From: an uncultured Eubacteriales bacterium
GTDB taxonomy: Bacteria; Bacillota; Clostridia; Oscillospirales; Acutalibacteraceae
Length of the DNA stretch: 64,000 nucleotides
Direction of reading: 5' to 3'
Assembly (NCBI GenBank): GCA_900316385.1
Contig: ONCP01000012.1
Coordinates: 1 to 64,000, forward strand
A model generated the notes under the pieces. That model saw nothing but the letters and a program-made list of their open reading frames with translations, was not told the origin of the DNA and made no database searches. Within the stretch, counting starts at the first letter, position 1. Each line of letters starts with the position of its first letter. The position numbers and the translations under genes are program-made. Shown here piece by piece: positions 1 to 7,312 of this stretch.

Positions 1-98
1 CGCTTTGGCGTGATAAAATACTTGAGCCGTATGAGGGGAAACTCTCACGTACGGTTCTTAGACGAGAAAGCGAGAGTAATCTCGCCGACTTAGTCGAC
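1..98 (+). mobile_element. 3' end of a group II intron (domains V and VI)
   Basis: Positions 24-57 form a 34-nt hairpin with the features of group II intron domain V: the AGC triad near its 5' end, a GAAA tetraloop near position 39, and a closing CGTACGGTTC strand. Positions 58-98 fold as a domain VI-like hairpin (CGAGA/TCTCG near 71-84, GAC/GTC at the base). The intron body and its reverse transcriptase would lie left of the window. The exact 3' splice junction, about 95-100, cannot be fixed without the intact exon. Confidence 0.8.
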
Positions 99-158
99 AC
101 AATATCCGCAACCGCGCAGAAGAAATTGTCAACAATGAAATAATCTATCAATAAGCGC

Positions 159-191
159 AGCCTGCTGATCGAATCGGTCAGCAGGCTTTTC
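159..191 (+). terminator. Rho-independent terminator after the intron 3' exon
   Basis: A ten-base perfect stem (AGCCTGCTGA / TCAGCAGGCT) with a nine-base loop is followed by TTTT. A short open frame after the intron (about 101-154, ending NEIIYQ-stop) precedes it, so it may close the gene interrupted by the intron. Confidence 0.75.
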
Positions 192-192
192 T

Positions 193-906
193 CTATAAAT
201 TGATCCCGGCTTTTCTTGCCTGCGAGATCTGGTCTTTTCGTTTGATAAGATACAACCTGCCGTCCTTGATGAACCTCGCGCCGGTCTGTTTGAAGTAAAA
301 GGGCGTATTCGTCCGCAGGCATTGTTTGCGCGTGTTCAATATCCATTCATAACGACACGGTCGGGCATTATCTCCCGATTCGCCGCCGCAGGTGACCTGT
401 TCGATCTTGCCGCTTAAAAGATAACGCTCGATCTCGATTTGCTCCAGCATAGGCTCGTGGATGATTCTTCGATGTTTGATCGGTAGTCTGAGCAGTATCG
501 GCAATCGCTCGTCGGCTCGCTTTTGATTTTCACACGTAGCGCATATGGTTACGTTATTATAGCCGTCTCCCCAGTCGTCAGGTAGGCTGACCTCAAAACG
601 CTCGATACGTTTAGTGATAATGCAGAAATTGAGATCACCGCGTTCACGGATAAAAGCCCACGCCTCTTTGCGCCATTCGTCCGCTTCTTCAATAAAGAAA
701 TCGGAAGTCATACAGGAGTAGACCGTGCCGCTCTCCTGCATTTTATAACTGCCTCCACGACTTCGCTTGACAGGGGCGTTGAAGGTCGATGTTTTTGTCA
801 CGATATTGCTGTCCTTGTCATACATCGAGTCCCTGCGGAACATATAGCAGTTCAGACAGCCCTCGCTGATCTTGTGGCAGCCGTGCCACGGATTCCATAT
901 CTCCAT
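193..906 (-). CDS. DUF5131 (phage Gp37/Gp68-like) family protein
   Basis: Protein of 237 residues beginning MEIWNPWHGCHKISEGCLNC. The NPWHGC...GCLNCY signature followed by FNAP and later the TCGGESG motif is typical of DUF5131/Gp37-Gp68 proteins found in phages, plasmids and integrative elements; biochemical role unknown. The clustered cysteines (GC..GC..C) suggest metal or Fe-S binding, which is inference. I chose the ATG at 906 because AGAGGAAAAC sits directly upstream and the protein family begins there; the frame stays open a further 63 codons to 1095 but that part resembles nothing. It stands alone in decayed mobile DNA. Confidence 0.8.
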   Translation of the reverse strand: MEIWNPWHGCHKISEGCLNCYMFRRDSMYDKDSNIVTKTSTFNAPVKRSRGGSYKMQESGTVYSCMTSDFFIEEADEWRKEAWAFIRERGDLNFCIITKRIERFEVSLPDDWGDGYNNVTICATCENQKRADERLPILLRLPIKHRRIIHEPMLEQIEIERYLLSGKIEQVTCGGESGDNARPCRYEWILNTRKQCLRTNTPFYFKQTGARFIKDGRLYLIKRKDQISQARKAGINL

Positions 907-1334
907 ATTAGTTTTCCTCTGAGAGCACAGTTCTGCCGCGCTATAGTGCCTAAGCTGAATCACAATATTGTCGGCAAGAGACTTTTGAAACTCGTGAATG
1001 TACTTGGAACTATCTGCACCGGTATGGATAACAGCGGAGCTGCAAATATTATTTGCTACCGACATTGCCCCTCCTGACTGTATCCGTGTAAGCAACAGGA
1101 TACTCTAACACGCTGTGAATGTCCAGCGATTTTGTTTCTTTTTTTATTTTTTATTTCTTTTTCGTCTATAAGACAGCTGTTCAAAACATAATTCTTTAAA
1201 TAATTCTCCATAGATTCCTTTCCTCGCCGTAGTAAATACAGCGAATTGTTCTGATAATTTTATTAATGACGTAGGTGGTTTTGAAACAAAACCGGTTCAT
1301 ATTTGACATCAATCCTTTCGTTTGATTATTAGTT
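907..1334. other. gene-poor stretch between DUF5131 gene and relaxase remnant
   Basis: AT-rich DNA without a convincing gene. The only structure I see is a perfect GGTTTTG-aaa-CAAAACC hairpin at 1277-1293, just downstream of the relaxase remnant on the minus strand, and a poly-T tract near 1135-1160. The open frame extending the DUF5131 gene to 1095 runs through part of it. Confidence 0.5.
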
Positions 1335-1991
1335 TTACATTGATTGAGCGATTCCCTGCTCGCGTTCGTAGTCCTCGCGGGTGCAGTAGGTGCGGAATGC
1401 TTCGTTGGAAATCTTTCGTCCGAGGATTTTTTCGAGACGGAGCTTTTCCATTGTGTTCATTTCTTTGACGTAATGAGACTGATAATAGTAGTCCGCAGGC
1501 ACGGATGAAAGAATATCTCCGAGGAGATTGAACAGTCCGTCGGTGCTTGTCATCGTAAAGCTGTCGTCGTGATACGGCGTAACATAGTCGCAGTAGGTGT
1601 CAATCATTTCGCCGTCACAGCCGCCCATGGCAAAGTACAGTTCCAGATTGTTTTTCAGAAAACGTTCATCGAATAACTTATTGTCGCGCACTTTGTGACC
1701 ATCCGGCGTGGTGAAGGTGATATATTTATACCTGTCCTCCCACTGCACCTTGTAGCCGTGTTCTTGCATATACTCGATGAATTCTTCCTTCGTTGCTGAC
1801 CAGCCGATGGCGTAGGACGCGATTTCTATCAGGTCACGCTTCCGTCTGGCGTTGCGCGGATTCTTGGTTTTGCTCTCGGTCACACTCAACCCATACTCAC
1901 GGCAGAGCTGATTGGAATACTCTTTCGCCTGCAGCATTTCATCGCGGCTCTGATGGAATTTCTTGCCGTTCTCGAAGTTGACGCTGTTCAT
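1335..1991 (-). pseudogene. C-terminal remnant of a MobA/VirD2-family relaxase
   Basis: 218 residues starting at NSVNFENGKKFHQSRDEM. In intact conjugative-element relaxases this segment follows directly after the metal-binding histidines (the H-x-H-x-V-x-NSVN region), so the catalytic tyrosine and most of the nickase domain are missing here. The remaining part (helical, charged, ending near EQGIAQSM) matches the region downstream of the nickase core. Upstream the frame stays open only to about 2036 with no histidine motif and no start codon near a ribosome site. I call it a truncated, non-functional mobilization gene; the neighbouring sigma-like ORF begins at the same breakpoint. Confidence 0.7.
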
Positions 1992-2122
1992 AATAATATA
2001 CTGTACAGGGTTGTTGTTTGAGTTGCTGATTAGCTATACCTCCTAAGATAGCCTATATATACTATCAGAAGACGGAAAAGAATAAGCCACTATCGCAGAT
2101 CATATCCGAAATATCGGACGAA

Positions 2123-2506
2123 ATGGATTTGTCAGAAGAAAGCATAGAAAACTACCTGATCGCCGTAACGAATTTCAGGCCGAAGTATAATGCGGACTTT
2201 TACGGCAGCGACGAGGACGAAGATTACTATTCTTCTGCTGTAAATTCCGCTGAAAACAATCTTGATACAGAACGCATTTATTTCAAATTGAGCCAACAAG
2301 AAAGATTACAGAACGCCATTGCCCAACTCAACAAGAAAGACCGGCTGTTGATAGAGTACGTCTACGGTATCTGCCCGCAGTGTCTGAAAAACAAAGAAAA
2401 GAAATCAATCCGTCAAGCCTCCTTGCTGCTGGGCTTAACCGAGGACGGAGCACAAAAGAAACTAAAATCTATACTAAATAAGCTACGAAAGCTGCTACAA
2501 GAGTAA
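2123..2506 (+). CDS. sigma-70 region-4-like helix-turn-helix protein of a mobile element
   Basis: 127 residues. The C-terminal half (from about residue 65, LQNAIAQLNKKDRLLIEYVYG, then KSIRQASLLLGLTEDGAQKK) has the spacing of a sigma region 4 helix-turn-helix. A CPQC pair sits between the two halves. The N-terminal half is acidic. Such proteins are common regulators in conjugative elements. The frame stays open upstream to about 2030 with natural-looking residues but no start codon or ribosome site, so the 5' end may be truncated at the same breakpoint as the relaxase; the ATG at 2123 is only the first available start. Confidence 0.55.
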   Translation: MDLSEESIENYLIAVTNFRPKYNADFYGSDEDEDYYSSAVNSAENNLDTERIYFKLSQQERLQNAIAQLNKKDRLLIEYVYGICPQCLKNKEKKSIRQASLLLGLTEDGAQKKLKSILNKLRKLLQE

Positions 2507-2550
2507 AGGCTGCGGAAACACGCTGATTTGTTTCCGCAGCCTTCAATTTT
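2506..2550 (+). terminator. strong Rho-independent terminator
   Basis: A 15-bp perfect stem (AAGGCTGCGGAAACA and its complement) begins within the stop codon of the sigma-like gene and is followed by CAATTTT. Confidence 0.85.
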
Positions 2551-2600
2551 GCCCCACAAACCGCCACAAATCGCCTGTGTGGGCTTTGTTCGTCTTGGCT

Positions 2601-2644
2601 GGGCACGACTGCGAGCTTTTTATTTGCGCAACAAGGGCGAAATT
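2601..2644. repeat. copy 1 of a 44-bp diverged direct repeat
   Basis: The segment from GGGCACGACTGCGAG to AGGGCGAAAT recurs at 4547-4590 with roughly six to eight differences in 44 positions. The two copies bracket the small minus-strand gene and the insertion sequence. Confidence 0.7.
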
Positions 2645-2651
2645 TTGCGCG

Positions 2652-2918
2652 TTAATTTTTGTCGCTCATAGCGTCAATCATCAGCCTTACAGCCAACGAA
2701 AAACCCCGGCAAAACGCATTGCGTTCGCCGAGGCTCATCAACTCTGTGTGGTTGTCTTTGATTTCAAGTATATTTTTCTGCTGCTCCGTCAGCGTTGCGG
2801 ACAACTCCTGCTCGTGACGGATTACCAGCTTTGCGGTAACGTCATATTCACTTCCGTGTTCCACTTCATATTCATGCGGAGCGATATTGCCGTAGTAAAG
2901 ATTTTCAAGAGTAGTCAT
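2652..2918 (-). CDS. small mobile-element protein (DUF6809-like)
   Basis: 88 residues from MTTLENLYYGNIAPHEYEV, with a helical second half (LSATLTEQQKNILEIKDN ... GERNAFCRGFSLAVRLMIDAM). Its layout (short N-terminal LYYGNI motif, two helices, a G-F/S-L-A-V-R-L-M end) resembles DUF6809-type proteins carried by conjugative elements of Clostridia. Function unknown. The ATG at 2918 has GGCAGGTGAGCACA upstream; the longer frame to 3017 adds only hydrophobic nonsense. Confidence 0.6.
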   Translation of the reverse strand: MTTLENLYYGNIAPHEYEVEHGSEYDVTAKLVIRHEQELSATLTEQQKNILEIKDNHTELMSLGERNAFCRGFSLAVRLMIDAMSDKN

Positions 2919-3067
2919 TGTGCTCACCTGCCTTTCAAGCACAACAACATACCACAGGTTGGGTGGAAAGTCCAGAAAAAAAGAAACGGTCTGATAAAAT
3001 GAACCGCACCCCGTCAAGAGGACAGAGAAATAATTAAAAGAATATTTACAATGTAATAATTAAGAAG

Positions 3068-3124
3068 TGCCGCAAATTTTGGCTGGACAAGGGAATTGTC
3101 CTTCCGAGGTTTGCGGTAATTTTA
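3068..3124 (+). terminator. nested hairpin resembling a terminator
   Basis: TGCCGCAAA (3068-3076) pairs with TTTGCGGTA (3110-3118) around an inner GGACAA/TTGTCC hairpin, followed by ATTTTAT. No gene on the plus strand clearly feeds it, so it may be a leftover from a lost gene or a small structured RNA. Confidence 0.4.
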
Positions 3125-3165
3125 TGCCGCTTTATAGAGGCAATGTTGATTCCCAAAAGCCATTT

Positions 3166-4376
3166 GAGTCCCTCTAAAAACCTGTAAAAAACAGGAGAAA
3201 TATGATATAATAAAAGAAAAACAACATGAGGGACAAAAAATGCAGCTTTCTTTATTTGATGAAACCAAACGCAAGAAAAAACTTACGAAAATGGGCGACG
3301 TACTCCAGCAGATAAATGAAGTCGTTGACTGGAATGCATTTCGAGGAGTATTGGACTCAGTCTTTCCCAAAAAGGAAAAACCAAAGGGTGGCAGACCATC
3401 CTTTGACAGTCTTTTAATGTTCAAGATACTGATCATCAAAAGATTGTATAATCTGTCATTCGATCAAACTGAGTTTCAGATCAACGACCGTATTTCATTT
3501 ATGCGGTTTCTTGGTTTTGGGTTAGAAAACACAGTGCCTGACGCTAAAACAATCTGGAACTATGAGAATACCCTCGCAAACAACGAAGCCGGACGTCAAT
3601 TATTTGAGATGTTTTTTGCGCAATTACTGAAAAAAGGATATATCACCAGAGCAGGCTCAATTGTTGACGCAAGCTTCATAGAAGCTCCCAAAAGAAAAAA
3701 CACAAAGGAACAGAGAGAAGCATTAAAACGCGGCGATATTCCGGAAGAATGGAATGATCCCGACCATCCTCAGAAACTGTCACAAAGAGATACCGACGCT
3801 ACTTGGGCAATCAAAAACAGAGAGGCGCATTTTGGGTACAAGGACACTGTAAAGGTGGATTTGGACAGCAAGTTGATTACGGATTATCGAACCACGCCCT
3901 CATCTACAAACGACGCGAAAGCAGCTGAAGGAATATTCACCAAGGAAGATAATGTCGCTTACGGCGATGCTGCATACCCTTTCATGGATTTGCCTAAAAA
4001 TGTAGAAAGTCAGATCTGTGCCAGCCCAACAAAAAACCATCCTTTAAGCGAGGAACAAAAGGAAGCTAATCATCAAAAAGCTAAGAAACGTTGCCGTGTT
4101 GAACATGTTTTTGCCGGAATGGTACAAATGGTTGGCGGTACGAGCCTTCGTTGTAAAAGCTTGGTTCGAGCTGAGTTTAACATAGCTCTGCTGAATATGA
4201 TATACAACATGCGACGGCTCGTTAGCCTAAATGCACTACAAGAGGGATAAGTGCGCCATTTGGTCGGAAATCCAACTAAGTTTTCAACAATTATTCTTCC
4301 GAAAATACTTTTTTCCACATTGCTAAACCATTTTTCATTCTGTATGACTTGTAATTTGTGGTTTTTAGAGGGACTC
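3166..4376 (+). mobile_element. IS5-family insertion sequence, complete, 1211 bp
   Basis: Terminal inverted repeats GAGTCCCTCTAAAAACC (3166-3182) and its perfect complement (4360-4376) bound the element. It is flanked by the 4-bp direct repeat ATTT (3162-3165 and 4377-4380), the expected target duplication for an IS5-group element. It encodes one intact transposase, so it may still be mobile. It sits inside a short minus-strand frame. Confidence 0.9.
3240..4250 (+). CDS. IS5-family DDE transposase
   Basis: 336 residues, an uninterrupted transposase. The N-terminal domain holds the GGRPSFDSLLMFKILIIKRL motif of IS5-group enzymes. The DDE triad is visible as D in IVDASFIEAPKR (about residue 142), D in YGDAAYP (about 242), and E in RVEHVFAGM (about 288). 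It catalyses cut-and-paste of the surrounding inverted repeats. The start ATG at 3240 is preceded by a GAGGGAC stretch. A short 126-bp region separates the stop from the right inverted repeat and holds no second gene. Confidence 0.92.
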   Translation: MQLSLFDETKRKKKLTKMGDVLQQINEVVDWNAFRGVLDSVFPKKEKPKGGRPSFDSLLMFKILIIKRLYNLSFDQTEFQINDRISFMRFLGFGLENTVPDAKTIWNYENTLANNEAGRQLFEMFFAQLLKKGYITRAGSIVDASFIEAPKRKNTKEQREALKRGDIPEEWNDPDHPQKLSQRDTDATWAIKNREAHFGYKDTVKVDLDSKLITDYRTTPSSTNDAKAAEGIFTKEDNVAYGDAAYPFMDLPKNVESQICASPTKNHPLSEEQKEANHQKAKKRCRVEHVFAGMVQMVGGTSLRCKSLVRAEFNIALLNMIYNMRRLVSLNALQEG

Positions 4377-4546
4377 ATTTGACGATAAATATCAGCAACT
4401 CTGATTTTTCCAGATTTACTCAACTCCCATAAACATCTTGCTAATCTCGCAGAAGCCCTCATTCCTCTTCTCATCGTATCAGCGGGCGCGGCGGAATTAT
4501 CTAAGAATAATCTCGAAAAAGCATAGTCGCTCCAAATCACAATATC

Positions 4547-4590
4547 GGGTACGACTGCGAGTTTTTCTTTTGCGCGACACAGGGCGAAAT
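4547..4590. repeat. copy 2 of the 44-bp diverged direct repeat
   Basis: Same orientation as the copy at 2601-2644, starting GGGTACGACTGCGAG and ending AGGGCGAAAT. It lies just left of the promoter that opens the sulfur locus, so it may mark the right edge of the decayed mobile region. Confidence 0.65.
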
Positions 4591-4631
4591 CGGGCTTTCC
4601 AACAGCATTTCAAAACATTTTTATGATGCTA

Positions 4632-4660
4632 TTGACAAATCGTGCGAAACGATATATAAT
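4632..4660 (+). promoter_or_regulatory. consensus sigma-A promoter
   Basis: TTGACA at 4632-4637 and TATAAT at 4655-4660 with exactly 17 bases between, a full consensus match. It would start transcription near 4667, ahead of the short ORF at 4707. Confidence 0.88.
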
Positions 4661-4706
4661 TAGCCTGCTATGTAAATAGGTACTATAGGCAATAAGAGGT
4701 AATGAA

Positions 4707-4799
4707 ATGACTAACGCGGTATTGATGTTTAATATGATGATGGGCGGTATCTGTATGCTGTCTTGTTTTGCGTGTCAAAAAACAGCCTCAACCGATTGA
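4707..4799 (+). CDS. 30-residue Met/Cys-rich ORF, candidate leader peptide
   Basis: A 30-residue ORF 47 bp after a consensus promoter start and 18 bp before a terminator. AGAGGT lies upstream of the ATG. Six of 30 residues are methionine (three in a row at 10-12) and three are cysteine (16, 20, 23). Short ORF, rich codons for particular amino acids and an immediately following terminator form the classic layout of a transcription attenuator, and the genes downstream handle sulfur amino acids. Alternatives: a small secreted or membrane peptide, or chance. I see no convincing antiterminator pairing, so attenuation is inference. Confidence 0.5.
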   Translation: MTNAVLMFNMMMGGICMLSCFACQKTASTD

Positions 4800-4817
4800 T
4801 AGGAATTTATCATGTGC

Positions 4818-4842
4818 AGGGGCGTGTCAACGTCCCTTTTTT
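4818..4842 (+). terminator. Rho-independent terminator or attenuator
   Basis: An 8-bp stem (AGGGGCGT / ACGTCCCT, one G-T pair) with a GTCA tetraloop followed by six T. It stops transcripts of the short ORF; the homology of the truncated ligase begins within the T run. Confidence 0.78.
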
Positions 4843-5406
4843 CGTATATATGATGATATTCTTTCCTATGCGGAAAGTATTCAGCATTATATCGACAGCG
4901 GAGCGCTCGCGGGCGTAGGCGAGCTGTACTATCCGATTCGCTTAAAGCCGCGCGGCGCGAATCGGTTGAACGTCCTCGTTCAAAACGGCGTGAATCATAT
5001 CGAAATTCGTAATGTTGACATCAACCTCTTTGCCCCACAGGGGATCGACGCGCGAGATCTGCAATTTATTGAGATGCTGCTTCTGTTCCTTGTTTCCGAG
5101 CCATCAGCGCGCCTTTTACCAAAGATGCAGGACGTCGCGGTACAGAATTTCAAGAACGCGGCTTTGTTTGATATCGACGCTGCGAGGATAACACTGCCTG
5201 ACGGCACATCGCTTTCCGCGCGTGAGGCGGGCTTGAACATCTTGAAAAGGATGAAAGCGTTTTACAGCGAAAGTGAATTCACCGCCGCATACGCTTTAGG
5301 CGAAATGCTGAGCTATCAGGAGGAAAAGCTCACCGTCCCCGAAATGCGTTACGCCGAACGCGCCGCGTCACAATTCAAGGATTCTTATTTGGTAAAAACG
5401 CCGTAA
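4843..5406 (+). pseudogene. C-terminal fragment of glutamate-cysteine ligase
   Basis: About 188 residues matching only the C-terminal half of the GshA part of gamma-glutamylcysteine ligases (also found in bifunctional GshAB): YYPIRLKPRG.NRL, GVNHIEIRNVDINLFAP.GID, FLVSEPSA, VQNFKNAALFDID, and YQEEKLTVPEMRYAER. The ATP-grasp-like catalytic N-terminal half is absent, so it cannot make gamma-glutamylcysteine alone. No start codon with a ribosome site lies at the junction; the frame is open back to 4768 through the terminator and leader. Probably a relic cut when the mobile DNA to the left rearranged. Its sulfur link fits the following locus. Confidence 0.72.
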
Positions 5407-5432
5407 AAAGATAAATATCAAGGTGAACACAG

Positions 5433-6224
5433 ATGCGAATTGCTATGTCACAAATGAAAATGGAAGAATCGGTAGAGAGAAATCTTAATAAGACTGTAGC
5501 GTATATGCGCGGCGCCATGCGAAAAGGTGCAGACGTTATTATGTTTCCTGAGCTTCAGCTTTCACCTTTCTTTCCAATACACAGAAAACAATCTGTCGAT
5601 TCCTATTTGATGAATATTCATTCTCCTGAGATAGAAACAATCAAAGAAGCCTGCCGCAAAATGGGAATATACGCATCTCCGAATGTTTATTTAGATATCG
5701 AAGGAAAGCGTTATGATGCTTCCCTTCTGATTGATAAAAGCGGACAGTTAGTCGGTATCTCAAAGATGGTTCATATTGCGCAGGCGAAGAATTTTTATGA
5801 GCAGGATTACTATACGCCGTCCGATGACGGATTCAAAGTATACGATACCCCTTTCGGTAAAATTGGAATCGTTATATGCTTTGACAGACATATTCCTGTA
5901 AGTATTCATTCCTGCGCAAAACAGGGCGTGCATCTCATACTGATTCCGACAGCAAATCTTACAACCGAAAATATAGAGCTGTATGAGTGGGAAATACGAG
6001 TGCAGGCATTTCAAAACACTGTTTATATCGCAATGTGCAACCGCACCGGAACTGAAAACGGACTGACCTTTTGCGGACAATCCCTAATTGCCTCTCCCGA
6101 CGGAGAAATCCTATACAGAGCGGACGGTAACGAACAACTTGTGATTGCGGACATCGCTCTTGAATCAATATTTAATATTCGGAAAAGCCGTCCTTGGCTC
6201 GATTTATCAACACCGGGAAGCTGA
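5433..6224 (+). CDS. carbon-nitrogen hydrolase (nitrilase superfamily)
   Basis: 263 residues with the Glu-Lys-Cys triad of the nitrilase superfamily: E in MFPELQLSP (about residue 40), K in GISKMVHI (about 110), C in IVICFDRH (about 145). Enzymes of this fold hydrolyse amides or nitriles; the VICFDRH motif is closest to N-carbamoyl or omega-amidase-like members, including those that clear ketoglutaramate-type products. AAGGTGAACACAG precedes the start. Only 4 bp separate it from the LysR gene. Its position suggests release of ammonia from an amidated product of sulfur amino-acid breakdown, but the substrate cannot be told. Confidence 0.82.
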   Translation: MRIAMSQMKMEESVERNLNKTVAYMRGAMRKGADVIMFPELQLSPFFPIHRKQSVDSYLMNIHSPEIETIKEACRKMGIYASPNVYLDIEGKRYDASLLIDKSGQLVGISKMVHIAQAKNFYEQDYYTPSDDGFKVYDTPFGKIGIVICFDRHIPVSIHSCAKQGVHLILIPTANLTTENIELYEWEIRVQAFQNTVYIAMCNRTGTENGLTFCGQSLIASPDGEILYRADGNEQLVIADIALESIFNIRKSRPWLDLSTPGS

Positions 6225-6228
6225 AACT

Positions 6229-7161
6229 ATGACGATCCAACAATTGAAATACACCATTACCATAGCCAAACAAGGCTCCTTTAACAAAGCGAGCGAGGTA
6301 CTGTATATTTCTCAGCCGTCGCTGACAGAATCTATCAAGGAGCTCGAAACGGAGCTTGGAATCAATATTTTTTACCGCAGCGGCAAAGGCGTTACGCTCA
6401 CAAACGAGGGCGTGGAATTTCTCTCCTATGCCCGTGAACTGTATCATCAGTTTGAAAGCATTGTAGAGCACTACGGAGAGAATGGGAACCGTAAAAAGAA
6501 ATTTGCCGTATCGACGCAACACTATTCCTTCGCTGTCAAGAGTTTTGTGGAGCTGGTCAAGCGGCTGGATACAGCTGAATTTGAGTTTGCCATACGTGAG
6601 GAACGAACCCGGCAGGTCATCGACGACGTCATCAACATGAACAGCGAGATCGGTATTCTCTACCTCAGCAGCTTTAATATGCCGATCATCGGCAAGCTGC
6701 TGCGACAAAACAATTTGGAATTTCACGAGCTGATCAGCTGTGAGGCGTATGTGTACCTGTGGAAGGGACACCCGCTGGCAAAAAATAAAAGTATTACATT
6801 TGATGAGTTAAGGGACTATCCCTGTCTTTCCTTTGAACAGGGCAGCGACAGCTCCATGTATTTCGCCGAGGAAATTTTGGCGTCCTTTACCTATCCGCGT
6901 ATGATTAAAGCAACCGACAGAGCCACCATGCTGAATTTAATGGTTGGACTAAACGGCTATACCATCTGCTCGGGCATCATTTGCGAGGAGTTGAACGGCT
7001 CGGATTTTGCCGCCGTTCCGTTCGCGCCGGATGACGAACATCGCAGCGAGGTGATGAAGGTCGGATACATTACAAAGAAAAATCTTTTGCTCAGCAAGGT
7101 GGGCAAAATGTATATCGAGGAGCTGAAAAGCTACCTGAACACGGAGAAAGCCGACGGATGA
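6229..7161 (+). CDS. LysR-family transcriptional regulator
   Basis: 310 residues. N-terminal winged helix (MTIQQLKYTITIAKQGSFNKASEVLYISQPSLTESIKELE pattern, residues 1-60) followed by a two-lobe effector domain (about 90-300). The ATG at 6229 starts the canonical LysR N-terminus; the longer frame from 6145 overlaps the nitrilase gene. Regulators of this type often sense O-acetylserine, cystine or similar metabolites; the adjacent transporter and lyase genes make a sulfur amino-acid signal likely. A LysR-type T-N11-A palindrome lies at the expected distance in the next promoter. Confidence 0.9.
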   Translation: MTIQQLKYTITIAKQGSFNKASEVLYISQPSLTESIKELETELGINIFYRSGKGVTLTNEGVEFLSYARELYHQFESIVEHYGENGNRKKKFAVSTQHYSFAVKSFVELVKRLDTAEFEFAIREERTRQVIDDVINMNSEIGILYLSSFNMPIIGKLLRQNNLEFHELISCEAYVYLWKGHPLAKNKSITFDELRDYPCLSFEQGSDSSMYFAEEILASFTYPRMIKATDRATMLNLMVGLNGYTICSGIICEELNGSDFAAVPFAPDDEHRSEVMKVGYITKKNLLLSKVGKMYIEELKSYLNTEKADG

Positions 7162-7185
7162 TTTCCATATCCCGTCGGTTTTTTA
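7151..7185 (+). terminator. Rho-independent terminator of the LysR gene
   Basis: CCGACGG at 7151-7157 pairs with CCGTCGG at 7172-7178, followed by TTTTTTAT. The left arm overlaps the last codons of the regulator. Confidence 0.88.
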
Positions 7186-7199
7186 TATAGAATTCACAT

Positions 7200-7226
7200 A
7201 TAGGAAAAACCTATCGCGCTCAATAG
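7200..7226 (+). promoter_or_regulatory. LysR-type operator
   Basis: ATAGG-aaaaa-CCTAT at 7200-7214 contains the T-N11-A LysR box; its centre lies about 66 bp upstream of the predicted start of transcription, the standard place of the recognition half of such operators. A second half-site ATAG at 7223-7226 mirrors CTAT across eight bases, closer to the -35 box, where the activation half normally lies. Confidence 0.68.
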
Positions 7227-7237
7227 TTTTTTTAGAT

Positions 7238-7266
7238 TAGACAATACTGAAAAACAGGAATATAAT
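7238..7266 (+). promoter_or_regulatory. sigma-A promoter of the amino-acid ABC operon
   Basis: TAGACA at 7238-7243, 17 bases, TATAAT at 7261-7266. The weak -35 and strong -10 fit an activator-dependent promoter. Confidence 0.82.
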
Positions 7267-7312
7267 AACAGTCGATAAGCCTACTGACTTAGCAGGGAAT
7301 TGAGGTGTAAAA

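Larger units (their letters stand above)
3122..4609 (-). pseudogene. short reading frame split by the insertion sequence
   Basis: On the minus strand the frame 4609 to 4377 (including SDYAFSRLFLDN, ARLARCLWELSKSGKIR, ADIYRQ) runs into the insertion sequence. If the element and one ATTT copy are removed, the frame continues without shift as M-AFGNQHCLYKAA and stops at 3122. The product would be about 90 residues. The upstream end lacks a start codon or ribosome site (a stop lies at 4610-4612), so it was probably already 5'-truncated. I do not recognise the family; the ADIYRQM...NQH.LYKA pattern suggests a helical DNA-associated protein of a conjugative element, which is a guess. Confidence 0.6.

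Noticed and set aside
907..1095. 63-codon N-terminal extension of the DUF5131 gene
   Set aside because: The family begins at MEIWNPWHG and a good ribosome site precedes that ATG; the extension has no resemblance.
2577..3002. 141-codon plus-strand ORF
   Set aside because: It is antisense to the better supported DUF6809-like gene and has no ribosome site or domain.
4768..4842. N-terminal extension of the ligase fragment through the leader region
   Set aside because: The frame is open, but it overlaps the mini-ORF and terminator and matches nothing; the family homology begins at about 4843.
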